NCBI GenBank assembly: GCA_951812925.1
Contig: OX638370.1
Coordinates: forward strand, 38,815,948-38,879,947
DNA: 64,000 nucleotides
Reading direction: 5' to 3'
Origin: Calliopum simillimum
Lineage: Eukaryota; Arthropoda; Insecta; Diptera; Lauxaniidae
The notes under the pieces were generated by a model, which searched no databases, was not told the DNA's origin, and saw only the letters and a program-made list of their open reading frames with translations. Position 1 is the first letter of the stretch. Each line of letters starts with the position of its first letter. Below are positions 22,571 through 34,696 of this stretch, in pieces. A program made the translations under genes and the position numbers.

Positions 22571-25500
22571 ATGTCTCTATCTATAATTCAATGGAACATT
22601 AGGGGTTATATAAATAATTACAATGAACTATTAATCCTAATTAAACGATACAACCCCAAAATAATAGCGATTCAGGAATCCCACCTCCATTCCACCACAA
22701 ACATACCTATCCCAATTAACTATAATATATATGCTTTGAATACTTCCTCAACCATATATGGAGGAGTTATGTTGTTAGTCCACAAATCACTGCAGCAAAA
22801 ACAAATTCAACTTAATAATGATTTTGACGCAATAGCCTGCGAAATACAGTCTAAAACCAAATTCACCATAATATCAGCATACATTTCTCCACAAACCAGA
22901 TTTAGCTACAACAATTTAAATAACGTTTTTGGTTCATCATCCCACCCTGTTTTAATTAGCGGTGATTTCAATAGTTGGCACAACGCTTGGGGTTCATCGA
23001 GTAACAACCGGAAAGGTACAACATTACATAGGTTTATATGCCAATCCAATTATTTACTTCTTAACGATGGATCTCCTACGCATTTTACAACGCATAATAG
23101 TTTTACCCATATAGATTTAACCCTCTGTTCCCCTTCAATAGGAATGCAATCTTTGTGGAAAACGGAAAAAGATCTCATGGGAAGTGACCATTTTCCTATT
23201 ATTATAACTTTATTTCCTCAACATAGTCAGACTACTGCACTCCATAAACCAAAATTTAAACTTAAACTAGCAAACTGGCCATGCTTCACTGAATCTTCTA
23301 ACGACTTTAGCACTAAATACGCTTCAAGCACCAATATCAATAAAGAAGCAGCAAATATAAACAGGATAATTTTACGATCTGCCTACCAATCAATCCCTCA
23401 ATCTTCGACAAAGCCAATACTCCGCACTGTTCCATGGTGGAACAATAATCTTGAAACCCTCAAAAAGGAGAAAAACAAACACTGGAACGCTTTCAACAGA
23501 AACACCACTCAGGAAAACTTGCTAAAGTTCAAAAAAGCGAATGCTGTACTCAAACGTGAAATCAAAGCTGCAAAAGCTTCATCAGTATACGATCTCACTT
23601 CAGGAATAAACCCCTTAACACCTATAGAGAAAATTTGGACCAACATTAGAAGATTCTGCGGATATAAAACTACACATGGAATCCACTGCATAATTCCTGT
23701 CACCTCTTCTATCACCCCACTTACTGATCCACTTTCAATCGCTAACGAATTTTGCAATTCATGGTCAGAAAATGCCTCCAATAATAATTTTCCTACTAAG
23801 TTTCGAGACAGCAAAAATAGAACAATAAGTTCTCCTCTTACCATCACCCCTTCATCCAGAGCGCTTCTTATAGAAAAAGAAATTAATTTTTTCGAGTTTG
23901 AATCATCGTTAGCTAAACTAAAGGGCCATACGCCTGGATTTGATAGAATATCGTACCCAATGATCCGTAATCTCTCATACCAAACAAAACGTCGTCTTTT
24001 AAATCATTACAATAAAATTTTTACAAACTACATCCCTCAATCATACAAAACCAGCCTAGTTATACCAATTTTAAAGTCGCACTCTGACAAAACTGAGGTG
24101 AGATCATACAGACCTATTTCGCTCAACCCATGTTTATCTAAGCTATTAGATAAAATTATAGCAAACAGGTTATGGTGGTTTGTTTCCGACAAACTAATCA
24201 ATAGCCATCAAATGGGCTTTAAAAGAGGCAAATCTGTATCTGATACCCTACTTTATTTAGACTATCAGATTACAAATTGCTTATCATCTAAAAAACACTT
24301 ATCAATAGTATCCCTCGATTTCGAAAAAGCTTTCGATAAGGTTGGTGTTCACACAATAATAGACCAGCTTCTCGCTTGGAATCTTGGGCCAAAAATAATA
24401 TACTATATTCTTAACTTTATGACAAAAAGAAAAATCATAGTTCGTGTTGGCAAACATTTTTCAATTACTCTCCCACTTGAAAACGGTATACCCCAAGGAT
24501 CTCCAATATCTGTCATTTTATTTCTCATAGCTTATAACAAGCTTTGTACAATTATCTCAATCCACAAAGAACTAAACTACTGCGCATATGCAGACGATTT
24601 CCATTTAATTATTAATATGGACAAGCAAAGAAACCAAAACATAAATTTGAACAGCCTAGTTACTCTGGAGCGATCCTTTCCACCTCTAAATGTAAACATA
24701 TACATATCTGTCGCAAACATAACTGTTCTTGCACAGTATCTTCCATTAATATTCAATTCGAAAACGTCGATAACTTAAGAATCTTGGGAGTTATTTTTAA
24801 TAAACGCTACCGATGGAACTCACACATTCATAAATTGAATTTGTCACTGACGACTAAACTTAATATAATAAAATGTCTCTCAAGCAATAAACTGAATTGC
24901 AACACATGTACCATAATTAATGTAATTAAAGCCCTTATAATTTCTAAAATTAGCTATGGAATGTACCTTTATGGATATTCCGCTAAATCTATTTTAAACA
25001 AAATAAAAGTACCATATAATGCAGCAATAAGAGCCGCTCTTGGAGCTTTTAGATCCACGCCCATTAATAACCTACTTTATGAAGCTAATCTTTACACTAT
25101 CGAGAATCTAAGAGATTCCTCAACTACAAAACTTTTCAAATCCCTCCTAAGAAGCAACAATAGCCCACTTCAAAATATAGCGATTAAAAACCAAAGCTTG
25201 AACAACTCCAATAAAGTTGTTTCCGCTATTTACAAAACCATATCAAATAGCTTTGAACTCAGCATTCCGACTCTTCCTCTTGATCCGATAGATCAACTTC
25301 ACCCACCGTGGACCTTTAATACTTCCTCGATAGACACATCATTACGGCTATTTACAAAATCAGACAATCATCCCGAAATATTTCGTTCATTGTTTCGCGA
25401 AATCAAAGGAAAACACATCAACCATACATTTCTATTTACTGACGGTTCAAAATCGTCCAACAAAATAAGTTTCAGCGTAACTTTTCTCGACAAAGTCATT

Positions 25501-26247
25501 AAAATCTCGAATCTACCTCCATATACCTCAATTTTTTCTGCAGAGATAATTGCCATTAACGAGGCGGTAAAATTCGCTAAAAATGAAAACCAAAACTTCG
25601 CCATATGTACTGATTCGCTATCAGCCCTTGATGCTATAGCCAACTTAAATAACTTTGACTACTATCCATTGCAAATAAGAAACACTTTAATTGAATACTA
25701 CCCAAAAATTAAATTGATATGGATACCAGGACATGTTTCCATAGATGGTAATGAATTTGCAGACCTCTCAGCGAAGTATGCTAATAGCGCCCCTCTTATA
25801 TGCACAAATAACTATAATGAGAACGATATAACACTCTTCATCAAAAGTATAATGAAATTGAAACACAACGAACTATGGAATTCCACATCTGATTGGTACA
25901 AGCTAATTAACAGTTCGAAATTATCTGGGAAAGATATTCAAATTATGACACCCCCTAATTTATCTAGAAGGGATATTATAAAGTACGAGCGCCTGCGACT
26001 GGGTCATACCAAAATAACCCACGAACATCTCATGAGCAACAATCCCCACCCTTCCTGTTCATTTTGTAATTCAATAGCTCCTGTCAATATAGCACACCTA
26101 TTATCTAATTGCCCAAAATTTCATGATACTAAAATTCAAATTTTCCGAAACACAAATCCTTTATCTTCACTTTCCAGTCCTAGCCTAGATAATGTTCAAA
26201 AAATTGTTAATTTTCTTAAAGTTACTAATTTATATAATCTTATTTAA
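22571..26247 (+). pseudogene. I-type LINE ORF2 (endonuclease, RT, RNase H) with one frameshift
   Basis: It begins with an APE-like endonuclease (IIQWNIRGYINN, IAIQESHL, ISGDFNSWHNAWGSSSNN, GSDHFPI). The RT follows (VSLDFEKAFDKVG, NGIPQGSPISVILF, and YCAYADDF at about residue 671). The frame then ends at 24778, and the protein continues in another frame from about 24660 onward (LRILGVIFNKRYRWNSHI). The second part, to 26247, holds an RNase H domain (FTDGSKSS, AEIIAINEA, CTDSLSALDA, WIPGHVSIDGNEFADL) and the cysteine-rich tail CSFCNS...HLLSNCPKF. The break sits near the thumb region, where about 24655-24664 looks like a small deletion. Otherwise it is intact, so the insertion is young. Confidence 0.93.
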
Positions 26248-26478
26248 TATATTGAAATGTTAAACGCTAGCTTTTTATTTCACATGTACTTATATATTTA
26301 AATAACTACCAATGTTTTTTTTTTTTTTTCTTCTTAAGTCTCATTTATATTTAACCATCAGTTAACTTAGACGTATGTTAAGCTTAAGGCCTATGCAGCC
26401 AAAGCTAGATATAATATTAGCAATAAATTTTAATTTGTAGTTAATACTTAATAAATAAATAAAAATATTTTTTATGTA

Positions 26479-26699
26479 AAAAGAATGCGCACCGAATTGT
26501 GGAATTTTTAAGATGGACTCCTTGCAAAAAATTTCTTGATGTCTTTAACATGCCATCATAATGTTTTTTTTCTTCTTTGGTGACCCCTAATGAAATTTTC
26601 CGTAAAATATTCTTGTAGAACACTTAAACCCATTACAACCCAGTTTTTTTTAAAGACCCATAAGACCAAAATATAATGGGTTACGATGTTACAGAATAC
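26479..26699. other. Interior of the fold-back element, right of the LINE; contains a hairpin repeat
   Basis: GTAGAACACTTAAACCCATT and AATGGGTTACGATGTTAC (26616-26694) form an imperfect inverted repeat, related to the hairpin at 33019-33107. Confidence 0.55.
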
Positions 26700-27679
26700 G
26701 AACCCTGTATCACCGTGTTTGCAATGCAATTATCTTTATTTTAACACTAAATTTATCTATTAAACAGATGAGTGCAAATTTGTGGTATTGACTGACCTTT
26801 TAAAGCCTGGCAACCCTATGCCTTGCCAGGAAAAAAATAGGCAACCCTTCTTTAACATATTGTAGAGGCTCTAAGCTTTCGAATGGTATATAATTTTTTC
26901 ATTAAACAGATGAGTGGAAATTTGTGGTTTTGGCCGACCTTTTAAAGCCTGGCAACCCTATGCCTTGTCAGAAAAAATAGGAAACTCTACGTTAACATAT
27001 TGTAGAGGCTTTAAACTTTCGATTGGTATATAATTTTTCCATTAAACACATTTTGTTTTTAAACGCATAGTACAAATTTGTGGTATTGACTGACCTTTTA
27101 AAGCCTGGCAACCCTATGCCTTGCCAGAAAAAATAGGAAACTCTACGTTAATATATTGAAGAGGCTTTAAACTTTCGATTGGTACATAATTTTTTCATTG
27201 AACACATTTTTTTTTTTAAACGCATAGTGCAAATTTGTGGTATTGAATGACCTTTTAAAGCCTGGCAACCCTATGCCTTGCCAGGAAAAAAATAGGCAAC
27301 CCTTCTTTAACATATTGTAGAGGCTCTAAGCTTTCGAATGGTATATAATTTTTTCATTAAACAGATGAGTGGAAATTTGTGGTTTTGGCCGACCTTTTAA
27401 AGCCTGGCAACCCTATGCCTTGCCAGGAAAAAAATAGGCAACCCTACTTTTACATATTGTAGAGGCTCTAAACTTTCGAATGGTATATGCTTTTTTCATT
27501 AAACAGATGAGTGGATTTTTTGAAAAAAATGCATTTTTCAATATGAACCATAGCCGTGCCAGGATTTTTTTAGGCAACCCACTCACAATATGTTTCTAAA
27601 CGTATTTACTTTCATAAAAAATAGGTTTCATCCATTGAACAGATGAGTGAAAATCTCTCCTTACTCGTATCTCCTACTA
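26700..27679 (-). repeat. Fold-back right arm, inverted tandem units
   Basis: This is the reverse complement of the left-arm units, with the same two subtypes and the same divergent outermost unit ending CTCTCCTTACTCGTATC. It gives the element its long inverted termini. Confidence 0.85.
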
Positions 27680-27706
27680 GAAGGACAAAGTGAATATACC
27701 CTGGAT
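27680..27706 (+). repeat. Family A copy 1, right fragment
   Basis: GAAGGACAAAGTGAATATAC plus CCTGG is the piece of family A missing from 18429. It proves the fold-back element inserted into that repeat. Confidence 0.85.
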
Positions 27707-27997
27707 ATTTTGGAATTAACTACAGAAAACTACTGAAAATATGTATAATTTCCTGGACATTTTTTATGAGTCGATCACATACCAATATAAAACACAGTTG
27801 AAAATATTGATTAGTTATTTTGAAATAAAAACAATTTTGTTTATACTATCAGTCGAATTTAAGTTTTTATTTAAAAAATAATTTGCAAAATGCATGTTAA
27901 AAAATCAATGGTATATCACAAGTTTTTGATATATGTAGAACCAGATTTATGAGATGACACAACTTTTATTTTGTGACTTCGCTTCCAGTTTCTTTGA

Positions 27998-28162
27998 TTT
28001 TTCCTTTTTCTTTTGGTTACTAACCGATGCACCGGCTATAACCACGGGTTCAATAGTTGGTCTAGTGAGTGGTATGGCAATTATGATGAGTCACTGGAGC
28101 ATGATGACAACTGGTACTGGAAAAACCGCCCGTATGGCAATGAGTCATCGTATGGACTTTGA
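27998..28162 (+). CDS. Candidate terminal exon of a small Tyr/Asn/Trp-rich protein
   Basis: An open frame with no ATG ends in NWYWKNRPYGNESSYGL before TGA (28160-28162). Codon use in the last 45 residues is balanced and unlike the surrounding AT-rich intron. A polyadenylation signal AATAAA lies 68 bases after the stop. Upstream is a long pyrimidine tract, a TACTAAC branch-like word (about 28017) and several AGs (for example CAATAG|TTGG), so an acceptor within the frame is plausible. A TATA-like ATATAAAAC occurs at about 27786. No first exon is identified and no family is recognised; a decayed gene is an alternative. Confidence 0.35.
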   Translation, partial: FFLFLLVTNRCTGYNHGFNSWSSEWYGNYDESLEHDDNWYWKNRPYGNESSYGL

Positions 28163-28430
28163 ATTATGAGACAAATATTAAAAAACGTTGGATTCGGTAG
28201 CAAATAACTTAATTGTATTTATAAACTGAAATAAAATGGTCACTAAATGGTCTTTAAACACAAATTATAAAAACCTACGCAATTTTATATCAATAGCTAC
28301 TCATAAACAAATCAAAGATAAAAAATTTGTAAGATAACAAAATGATAAAATATACGCGGAACTTATGTTCGCAAGAGTGATGAAATACTTTTTTTTTTTA
28401 AATGTAAATGGGAACACTTTTTCAATAAAA

Positions 28431-29357
28431 AACTAGTAAGGGTGTTACATTTGGCCTGGCCAAACATTAAATACCCTACACTGCAGATTTTTGAAACTTT
28501 TGCTTATATCGGAGGAGCCACGTCCTTTTGTCTGAGTTCACCCAGTTTTGCTCAGAGCGTGCATTTATAGTTCTTAGTGTCTGAGTGAAATTCGGTTGGA
28601 TTATCTCAAAAAACGTTTTAAGTATAGCGTTTTGAAGCTTTTGCTTATAAGGGAGGTGCCACGCCCTTTTGTCTGAGTTCGTCTATTTTAGTTCAAAGCG
28701 TGCTTTTATGGTCTTCAGCATTTGAGTGAAATTAAGTTGGATTATCCCAAAAAACTGTTTCAGTATAGCGCTTTGAAGCTTTTGCTTGTATGGGAGGTGC
28801 CACGCCCTCTTGACCCAGTTCTTGTTGAGAGCTTGCATTTATAGTCCTTAGTGTCTGAGTGAAATTTAGTTTGATTATCTCAAAAAACACTTTTAATATA
28901 GCGCTTTAAAGCTTTTGCTTATATAAAAGGTGCCACGCCCTCCTTTTTAAATCCGCCAAGTTTTTGCTCAGAGCATGCGCTAATAATTCGTAGTTTTTAT
29001 GTATATTTTGGTTGCATTGTCATGAAAAATACTCCTAAAGTTGCATTTTGAATATATTTTTTGTATGGGCGGTAGGCGTGTCCGTTGACCGATTTTGCTC
29101 ATTTTCAATCCCACGAACTAACTTTTACGACAAAGCCGACGTACCAAATTTCACTGAATTGTCATATTTAGTTTTCCCGTAAAAAATATTTCCACGCACA
29201 GCCAGCCTGCCAGCCAGACAGACGGACATGGCTATATCGACTCAAGAGGTGACGCTGATCAAGAATATATATACTTTTCTATATCTGCCACGCCTCCTTC
29301 TCTGCGTTACAAACGGAGGGACAAAGTGAATATACCCTGGGTGTAGGGTATAAAAAA
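28431..29357 (+). repeat. Dispersed repeat family A, copy 2 (complete)
   Basis: It runs from AACTAGTAAGGGTGTTAC to CCCTGGGTGTAGGGTATAAA. Four sub-repeats of about 145 bp with GGAGGTGCCACGCCC are present, more than in the other copies. Confidence 0.85.
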
Positions 29358-29359
29358 GT

Positions 29360-31384
29360 AAAAGAATTTGGGATATTTTTTGTTTTAGCTGTGTATAAAA
29401 ATGGGTTTGAGTCTCGGGTTTGAGCACGATCATTCAAAAATGAAAATTTTTTTTTGCAAGAAAAGATTTATTTTTACCAACTTAGTGGGATAACTATAAT
29501 ATTTCTTATTAATTTCAGTCTTTAACTTTTCTAATAACTTTCCAAATTATTATCTATTGATGTTAATGAAACTCAGCTACATACAATAGACTAAATTGTA
29601 CTTATATGGAGTTAGGTGCCTGTGTTTCAATGGTCGACAATTCCGATACAATCGGGAAAAATTAATTACACTATTTACTGGAAGACTGAATAAAGATATT
29701 TCTGCATTTTGAAGCAAGGAGAACTCAGAAGTCTGACATGATTGGAAAACCATGTTCGGATTCGAAAGTTTAATAATCGGCTATACACCTCGAGAATAAA
29801 AAATGCTTGAAATGTGTCCTTTTTGAAAAATTAATAAACTTAGGTTAAAAATTCCAGAAAAACTTTAAACATTTTTTTATATATTTTTTTATATATATGT
29901 TTTTTATACGTCAAATAGACCATTCGAAATAACTAAAAGGGTTGCTCACATTTGCTTATGGTCTTGAAAGGGTTAAAAGATCACTTACAAAATAAATTTA
30001 TTTTAATCGCACGAACAAAAACCATTTCTGCACAGTACTCCAATATCCTCAATATCTAGAGTTTTAAAGTTTTTGCAAAAATATCATCAACACACACTAT
30101 CTCACCTCTTAAAAGTTCAAACATTCATTTCAAGATTTTCAGCAAAAAACAAAAAAGAGAGAACTGTAAAGCTTTGGCATAATTTCGGCAGCATTTTTAA
30201 TCGACCTAGTTTTCATGCTACATAGCTCCAAGGTAGTTGAATTCTCTTCATTTTTTTTTTTTCGTTCTTGAAAAGCAAATGGAAATTGCAGGTCTTTTTT
30301 ATTATTACCATTGCCAACGACAACACAACTAACTGAACAATCACTTAACCCTCTCTCAAACGTAGGCCTACCAGGGACGGCCAACTACCACCTACTTCTT
30401 GCTATGCTACACAGTTGCAAGTTGATGTTGTTGTACCATTTGGAAAGATGGAAAATTTTGCTACCAAATCCACCAAGTGAAAATCAATGAACATTTGTTG
30501 ATTTTTCTCAGCTCCAACAACAAAAATGTCCTCATTTTCACATCGCATCCATCCTTCATTCATTGTGTTCGTTCGTCGTTCATTGCAATGATGATGACGT
30601 CGTTGATGATGATGCTTTCATTGCTTAGTTTTGTCTCAATTTCTGTATTTTCATTTAGTATTTGTCTCGTTTGTGCCAATACTCCTACTTGTCCTGCTGC
30701 CACACACACACCTCCACATACAACTGGCATTCGGTTTTGTCTACATTTTTTGACAGAACAGTGCAACGTATCACGTTCCTACATGATTTTCATTAAAGAT
30801 TCAGGTTACGAGTACCAACGTAAGCCAAAGCAAAAATATTATAAAAGAAAAAGAAGAAAAGGAAGTAGGACCAAAACCTCTAAGCCAAAGGCTAAAGCAT
30901 ACGAGAACAAGAATTGGATTTTAGCAGGAATTCCATGTTCACTGCTAATGTCAATGATGCGCACTAAAAATGTATTAATTTTTACACTGGGAAAGAAGAA
31001 GAAAATCTTTCTTTCGAATTAATAGCAACTTTGGGATTCTACTTAGTTCAAGACAATTTTGTAACTGGATGTCTTCATAAGCTTTGACATATTAGTTCTC
31101 AGAATTGATGCCATAGTAATCCATATAAAAAAGGATTTCAGTCACTGTAACTGGGCCATTATGAACAAAAGTGGCAAAACTGTCTCAAGTCTACCGTGCA
31201 ACTTCCAAGGAACAGGAAAGATAATGTGAACCCTTCACTGAAACTCTATTACTTAAGTTGAATTGAGAATATTTCTGATCGAAAATTTCCATAACCATTA
31301 TATTTCTCAAAACAAAGGCGACAATTTTCACAGGACAAATCAAATGACTTCCAAGGTAAACTTAGATTTTATATAAAAACTGCA
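29360..31384. other. Unassigned intron sequence
   Basis: The 181-residue frame at 30477-31022 overlaps GATGATG/CACACA simple repeats. It has no motif, and its basic part lacks family similarity; I do not call it a gene. Confidence 0.5.
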
Positions 31385-32175
31385 GGGTGGTACGATGTCC
31401 TTTTTCCAACTGGATTGTTTTGACAGCACTCAATCATGAATAGACTTATTCCTGAACAAGTTTTATTAATTGTGGAAACTTACTGCCAAAATCAGTCATC
31501 AGTTAGAGAATGTTATTGAGTTCTTCAACATCATTTTGGTCGTTATGAGCGTTCAACTGAGCGCACCACTCGTAACACCATCACCAGATTTCGAAGCAAT
31601 TTTACACTATTGCACATTCATCATTCAATCAGAGTGCATAGAGCCCGTAGCTTAGAGAATATTGCTGCAGCAGTAAAGAGTGTTTGTGAAAACCGTGAAC
31701 AAAACCGTGCCAAAAATTCAGGATATTAGTGTAGCCGATCACTGGTATCAACAGAATGGCGCAACATGCCATACAGCTGGAGAAACAATCGCTTTATTGA
31801 GAGAAACGTTCGATGAAAGCATCATCTCAAGAAATGCTCCTGTTAATTGGCCACCAAGATCATGAGATTGGACGCCATTAGATTACTTTCTATAGGGATA
31901 TGATAAATTACTTGTTTTTGTCGACAATCCCGAAACTATTGACGCTTTGGAAACCAACATAACACTTGTTATTCAAGGAATACCGGCCGATAAGCTCGAA
32001 AGAGTTGTCGAAAATTGGATACACAGAACGAACCATTTAAGAGCTAGTCGTGGACAACATTTGAACAAAATAATTTTTAAGCATTGAGTTGTAGGAACCG
32101 AACTATCATTCCAAGTAAAGATTTTTATGTATCTTATTTAGAAAACAAAGTAAAAAGCTGTTATTGAATCACCCG
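31385..32175 (+). pseudogene. Decayed rosa-related (DD41D) mariner element with internal deletion
   Basis: The N-terminal transposase region is readable (MNRLIPEQVLLIVETYCQNQ, then ERTTRNTITRFRSNF), then the sequence jumps to the catalytic C-terminus (NGATCHTAGETIALLRETFD, INRNAP-like stretch, NWPPRS, PLDYFL). The middle of about 130 residues is missing. Stops interrupt it (VRECY*, RS*DW). The second catalytic Asp is Asn (QQNGATCHT). Imperfect inverted ends GGGTGGTACGATG and AATCACCC bound it. It is a different subfamily from the copies at 45 and 54 kb. Confidence 0.8.
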
Positions 32176-33018
32176 TTAGCTGATTTACTGCTGACTTATT
32201 CGCTATCTATTTGCAACCTAAATGTCAAAGCACAATGAAATTTTATGCCATTTGTAAAAACTATGGGACATTGACATCATGACATTACTTGTGCTGATTG
32301 CTTGTAATTTTATTTAGTAGATGTTTAAATCAATAGATTTTGGAAGTCATTATACAAACTATTAAAGAAAAAAAAAACTATAAATTTTCATAATTCTTCA
32401 AATACTGTTTTGAAACATAAAATTTCTCTGAATGTATTGCATCAGCTTGTCTCCAACTGATACGTGACGTGACATGAGCAAAAATACTTTCTTCTCGTGC
32501 AAACGTATGAAAACTTTACATTTTTGTAAAATACCAAGTTTAGTTTGTATTAAGTTAACAATTTTGTATCGGTTTATAGACATTTACTTCACTTGAACTG
32601 AGTAGTTTAAACTTAATATGAAGTCAATAGAAATATTTTTGAATTGATAAATTAACTTATATGTTGGAATTATTCCAACTATGTTGCAGATATCGGCATT
32701 TCCGCCGATAACATGATTTAACTGTCAAATTTTTATTTGCAATTTCTACTGTCCGGTTCATTACTGAAAAAGATAATTTGTCATTATTGCTTCACAAATC
32801 AAGCAGCAAATGTGTCAAAAATTAAGTGCAAATATAGTTTAATACACACAATAAAAAAAGTCTATTCCAAAAAATAAATTTTAAGTACATAAATTTAAAG
32901 TTAGTCACGTTCGTCACTTTAACCTCAAAAGTAACGTTTTTTCGAAATTTCATTCTACTGTTAAATTCTAAAAAGGTAAATCATAGGTCATATCAAAATC
33001 ATACGAGGAAAATTTTTT
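32176..33018. other. Unassigned intron sequence
   Basis: No coding or repeat pattern was recognised. Confidence 0.5.
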
Positions 33019-33107
33019 TAGAACACATTTACCCATTATAACCTGTTTTATGGTCTTTTTGACACTTTTTTCAAAAATACTTGGTTATAATGGGTTATAG
33101 TGTTCTA
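33019..33107. mobile_element. Short hairpin MITE
   Basis: TAGAACACATTTACCCATTA and TAATGGGTTATAGTGTTCTA are inverted copies separated by about 50 bp, which also pair partly. A related copy is at 26616-26694. Confidence 0.6.
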
Positions 33108-33372
33108 GAAAAATATTCTTCGTTAAATTTTAAAAATGGTCACAGACAAGAAATCATTAAAACTTAAGAATAATGCGTAAATAAAGTAAAAAGTGTCTTG
33201 CAGTTGTCGGATAAGCACATTTGACAATTGCCACCAGCACAGAGTGCAAGGTTTTTCGCTCACAAAACTGAATTTGGGTTAAGTCAACCTTTCTTAAAAA
33301 ACTTATAAGAAATGCACGTCTTTTTACTGACTACTAAATTAATTTAATAAAAATAAAAAAAAAAAACGCAAT

Positions 33373-34627
33373 ATGAATTGCTCGGTTTGTGATCAAAAGG
33401 TGGAACGGAGTGGTGCTAACAAGATTGATTGCGCAGATTGTAAAAATTTTTTTCATTGCGCGTGTGTTAACGTGGATCAGGCTGGGTACGAGTACCTTAT
33501 CGCAAATAAAGCCAAATTCAGATGCAACAACTGTAGTGTTTGCTCGGTTTGTGATCAAAAGGTGGAACGGAGTGGTGCTAACAAGATTGATTGCGCAGAT
33601 TGTAAAAATTTTTTTCATTGCGCGTGTGTCAACGTGGATCAGGCTGGGTACGAGTACCTCATCACAAATAAAGCCAAATTCCGATGCAACAACTGTAGCG
33701 CTCTCCGACGTAAATCGTTGCAACAACAACCACTCGCGAATGTGCAGCAACAAAAACAAATAAATCGCCAAAATATTGATGCAACTAAACATCAAACTGC
33801 AGCAAAGCAACAAAAAACAGCAAAACTACAATCTCCAACAGTAGCACAAAAAAACAATTGAAACCCAAAAAGCAGTGAAAAATCCTAATCAACAACAACA
33901 AGAGCAAATAATAATAGAAACGCAGAATACAGAGAAACATCAACAACAACAGCAGCAGCAACAACACTCAGCAGAAGAATCCCCGGAGACAAATGAACAA
34001 CAACAGCCTGTTACATTGCAACTTCTCTATGCAGAAATTATAAGTTTAAAAAAAATAAACAGCGAAATTCTTCTTTCTATGCAAGACTTAAAAAATGAAA
34101 ACGACAAATTAAAAAAACAAGTCAATAGTTTAGCGAGCAAGCTCAACTGGAGAGAACAAAAAGCGATAGAAAACGAAATACAAATAACGGGAATAACACA
34201 CGTAAATAATGAGAATGTAAAAGAGTGCGTGCAAACAGTTTTGAGAGATGGGTTAAATGTTTCTGTCTCCGATGAAGAATTGGAAAAATGCTATGTTAAG
34301 AGTGTCAGAAAACGAAACTCTTTTGAAATTAATATTGTATGCATTAAAGTCTCTTCGCTTGATACAAAGACAACAATTATGTCAAGCAAAAAAAATGCAA
34401 AAGAGAAATTAAATGCATCGCTTTTCGGTGGCGACAAAAAAAGTGACATATATATTAATGATCGTTTTACAAAATATACTAGCGCTCTGTTTATGTCTGC
34501 GAAAAAAATTAAAATAGAAAAAAAATTTAAGTACTTATGGTTTAAAAACTCAAAGATACTTCTAAGAAAGGTTGATAATGGTGAGGTTTTAGTTATAAGA
34601 TCATTTGAAGATTTAAACAATATTTAG
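33373..34627 (+). pseudogene. CR1/L2-like LINE ORF1 with duplicated PHD finger and a one-base frameshift
   Basis: The first 162 codons hold two nearly identical 51-residue C4HC3-like fingers (each CSVCDQKVERSGANKIDCAD ... FHCACVNVDQAGYEYL). The DNA copies differ at only a few bases, so the duplication is recent. A Gln-rich region follows. The frame ends at TGA 33859-33861 and continues in the +1 frame at once (ETQKAVKNP), through a coiled coil (about 34020-34150, LKNENDKLKKQVNSLASKL) and an RRM/CTD-like RNA-binding part to 34627. One extra A in the A7 run at 33848-33854 explains the break. Removing ATG concerns, the second part has no strong start of its own. Confidence 0.85.
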
Positions 34628-34696
34628 TTTGGGTTTTAAAATATATTTAATATAGTTAATAATAATATTTTCGATCCTATAACTAATAACCTCCCC

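Larger units (their letters stand above)
20954..26465 (+). mobile_element. Full-length I-type non-LTR retrotransposon
   Basis: An identical 13-bp target duplication TATTTTTTATGTA flanks it (20941-20953 and 26466-26478). It starts CAGTATTGCG, has a 5' UTR of about 200 bp, a gag-like ORF1, an ORF2 with endonuclease, RT and RNase H, a 3' UTR, and a short TAAATAAATAAA tail. This matches the I superfamily. It is complete but carries at least one ORF2 frameshift. Confidence 0.93.
18430..27679. mobile_element. 9.25-kb fold-back element with tandem-array arms
   Basis: Left arm 18430-19411 and right arm about 26700-27679 are inverted copies. Both start GATACGAATAAGGAGAG (or close) and each is a row of 140-157-bp units. 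The element interrupts a family A repeat; 'GAA' appears on both sides (18427-18429, 27680-27682), a possible 3-bp target duplication. Long inverted arms made of tandem units are the defining trait of Foldback/Galileo-like elements. The original centre (19412-20953 and 26479-26699) shows no transposase. A LINE is inserted in it. Confidence 0.75.

Noticed and set aside
30477..31022. 181-residue plus-strand open frame
   Set aside because: It overlaps GATGATG and CACACA simple repeats, has no domain, and shows no codon bias.
33848..33861. Programmed -1 frameshift at A AAA AAC in the CR1-like LINE ORF1
   Set aside because: The heptamer is in the right register for -1 slippage, but the downstream ORF1 frame is +1. 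The -1 frame hits a stop after seven codons. A one-base insertion is the simpler reading.
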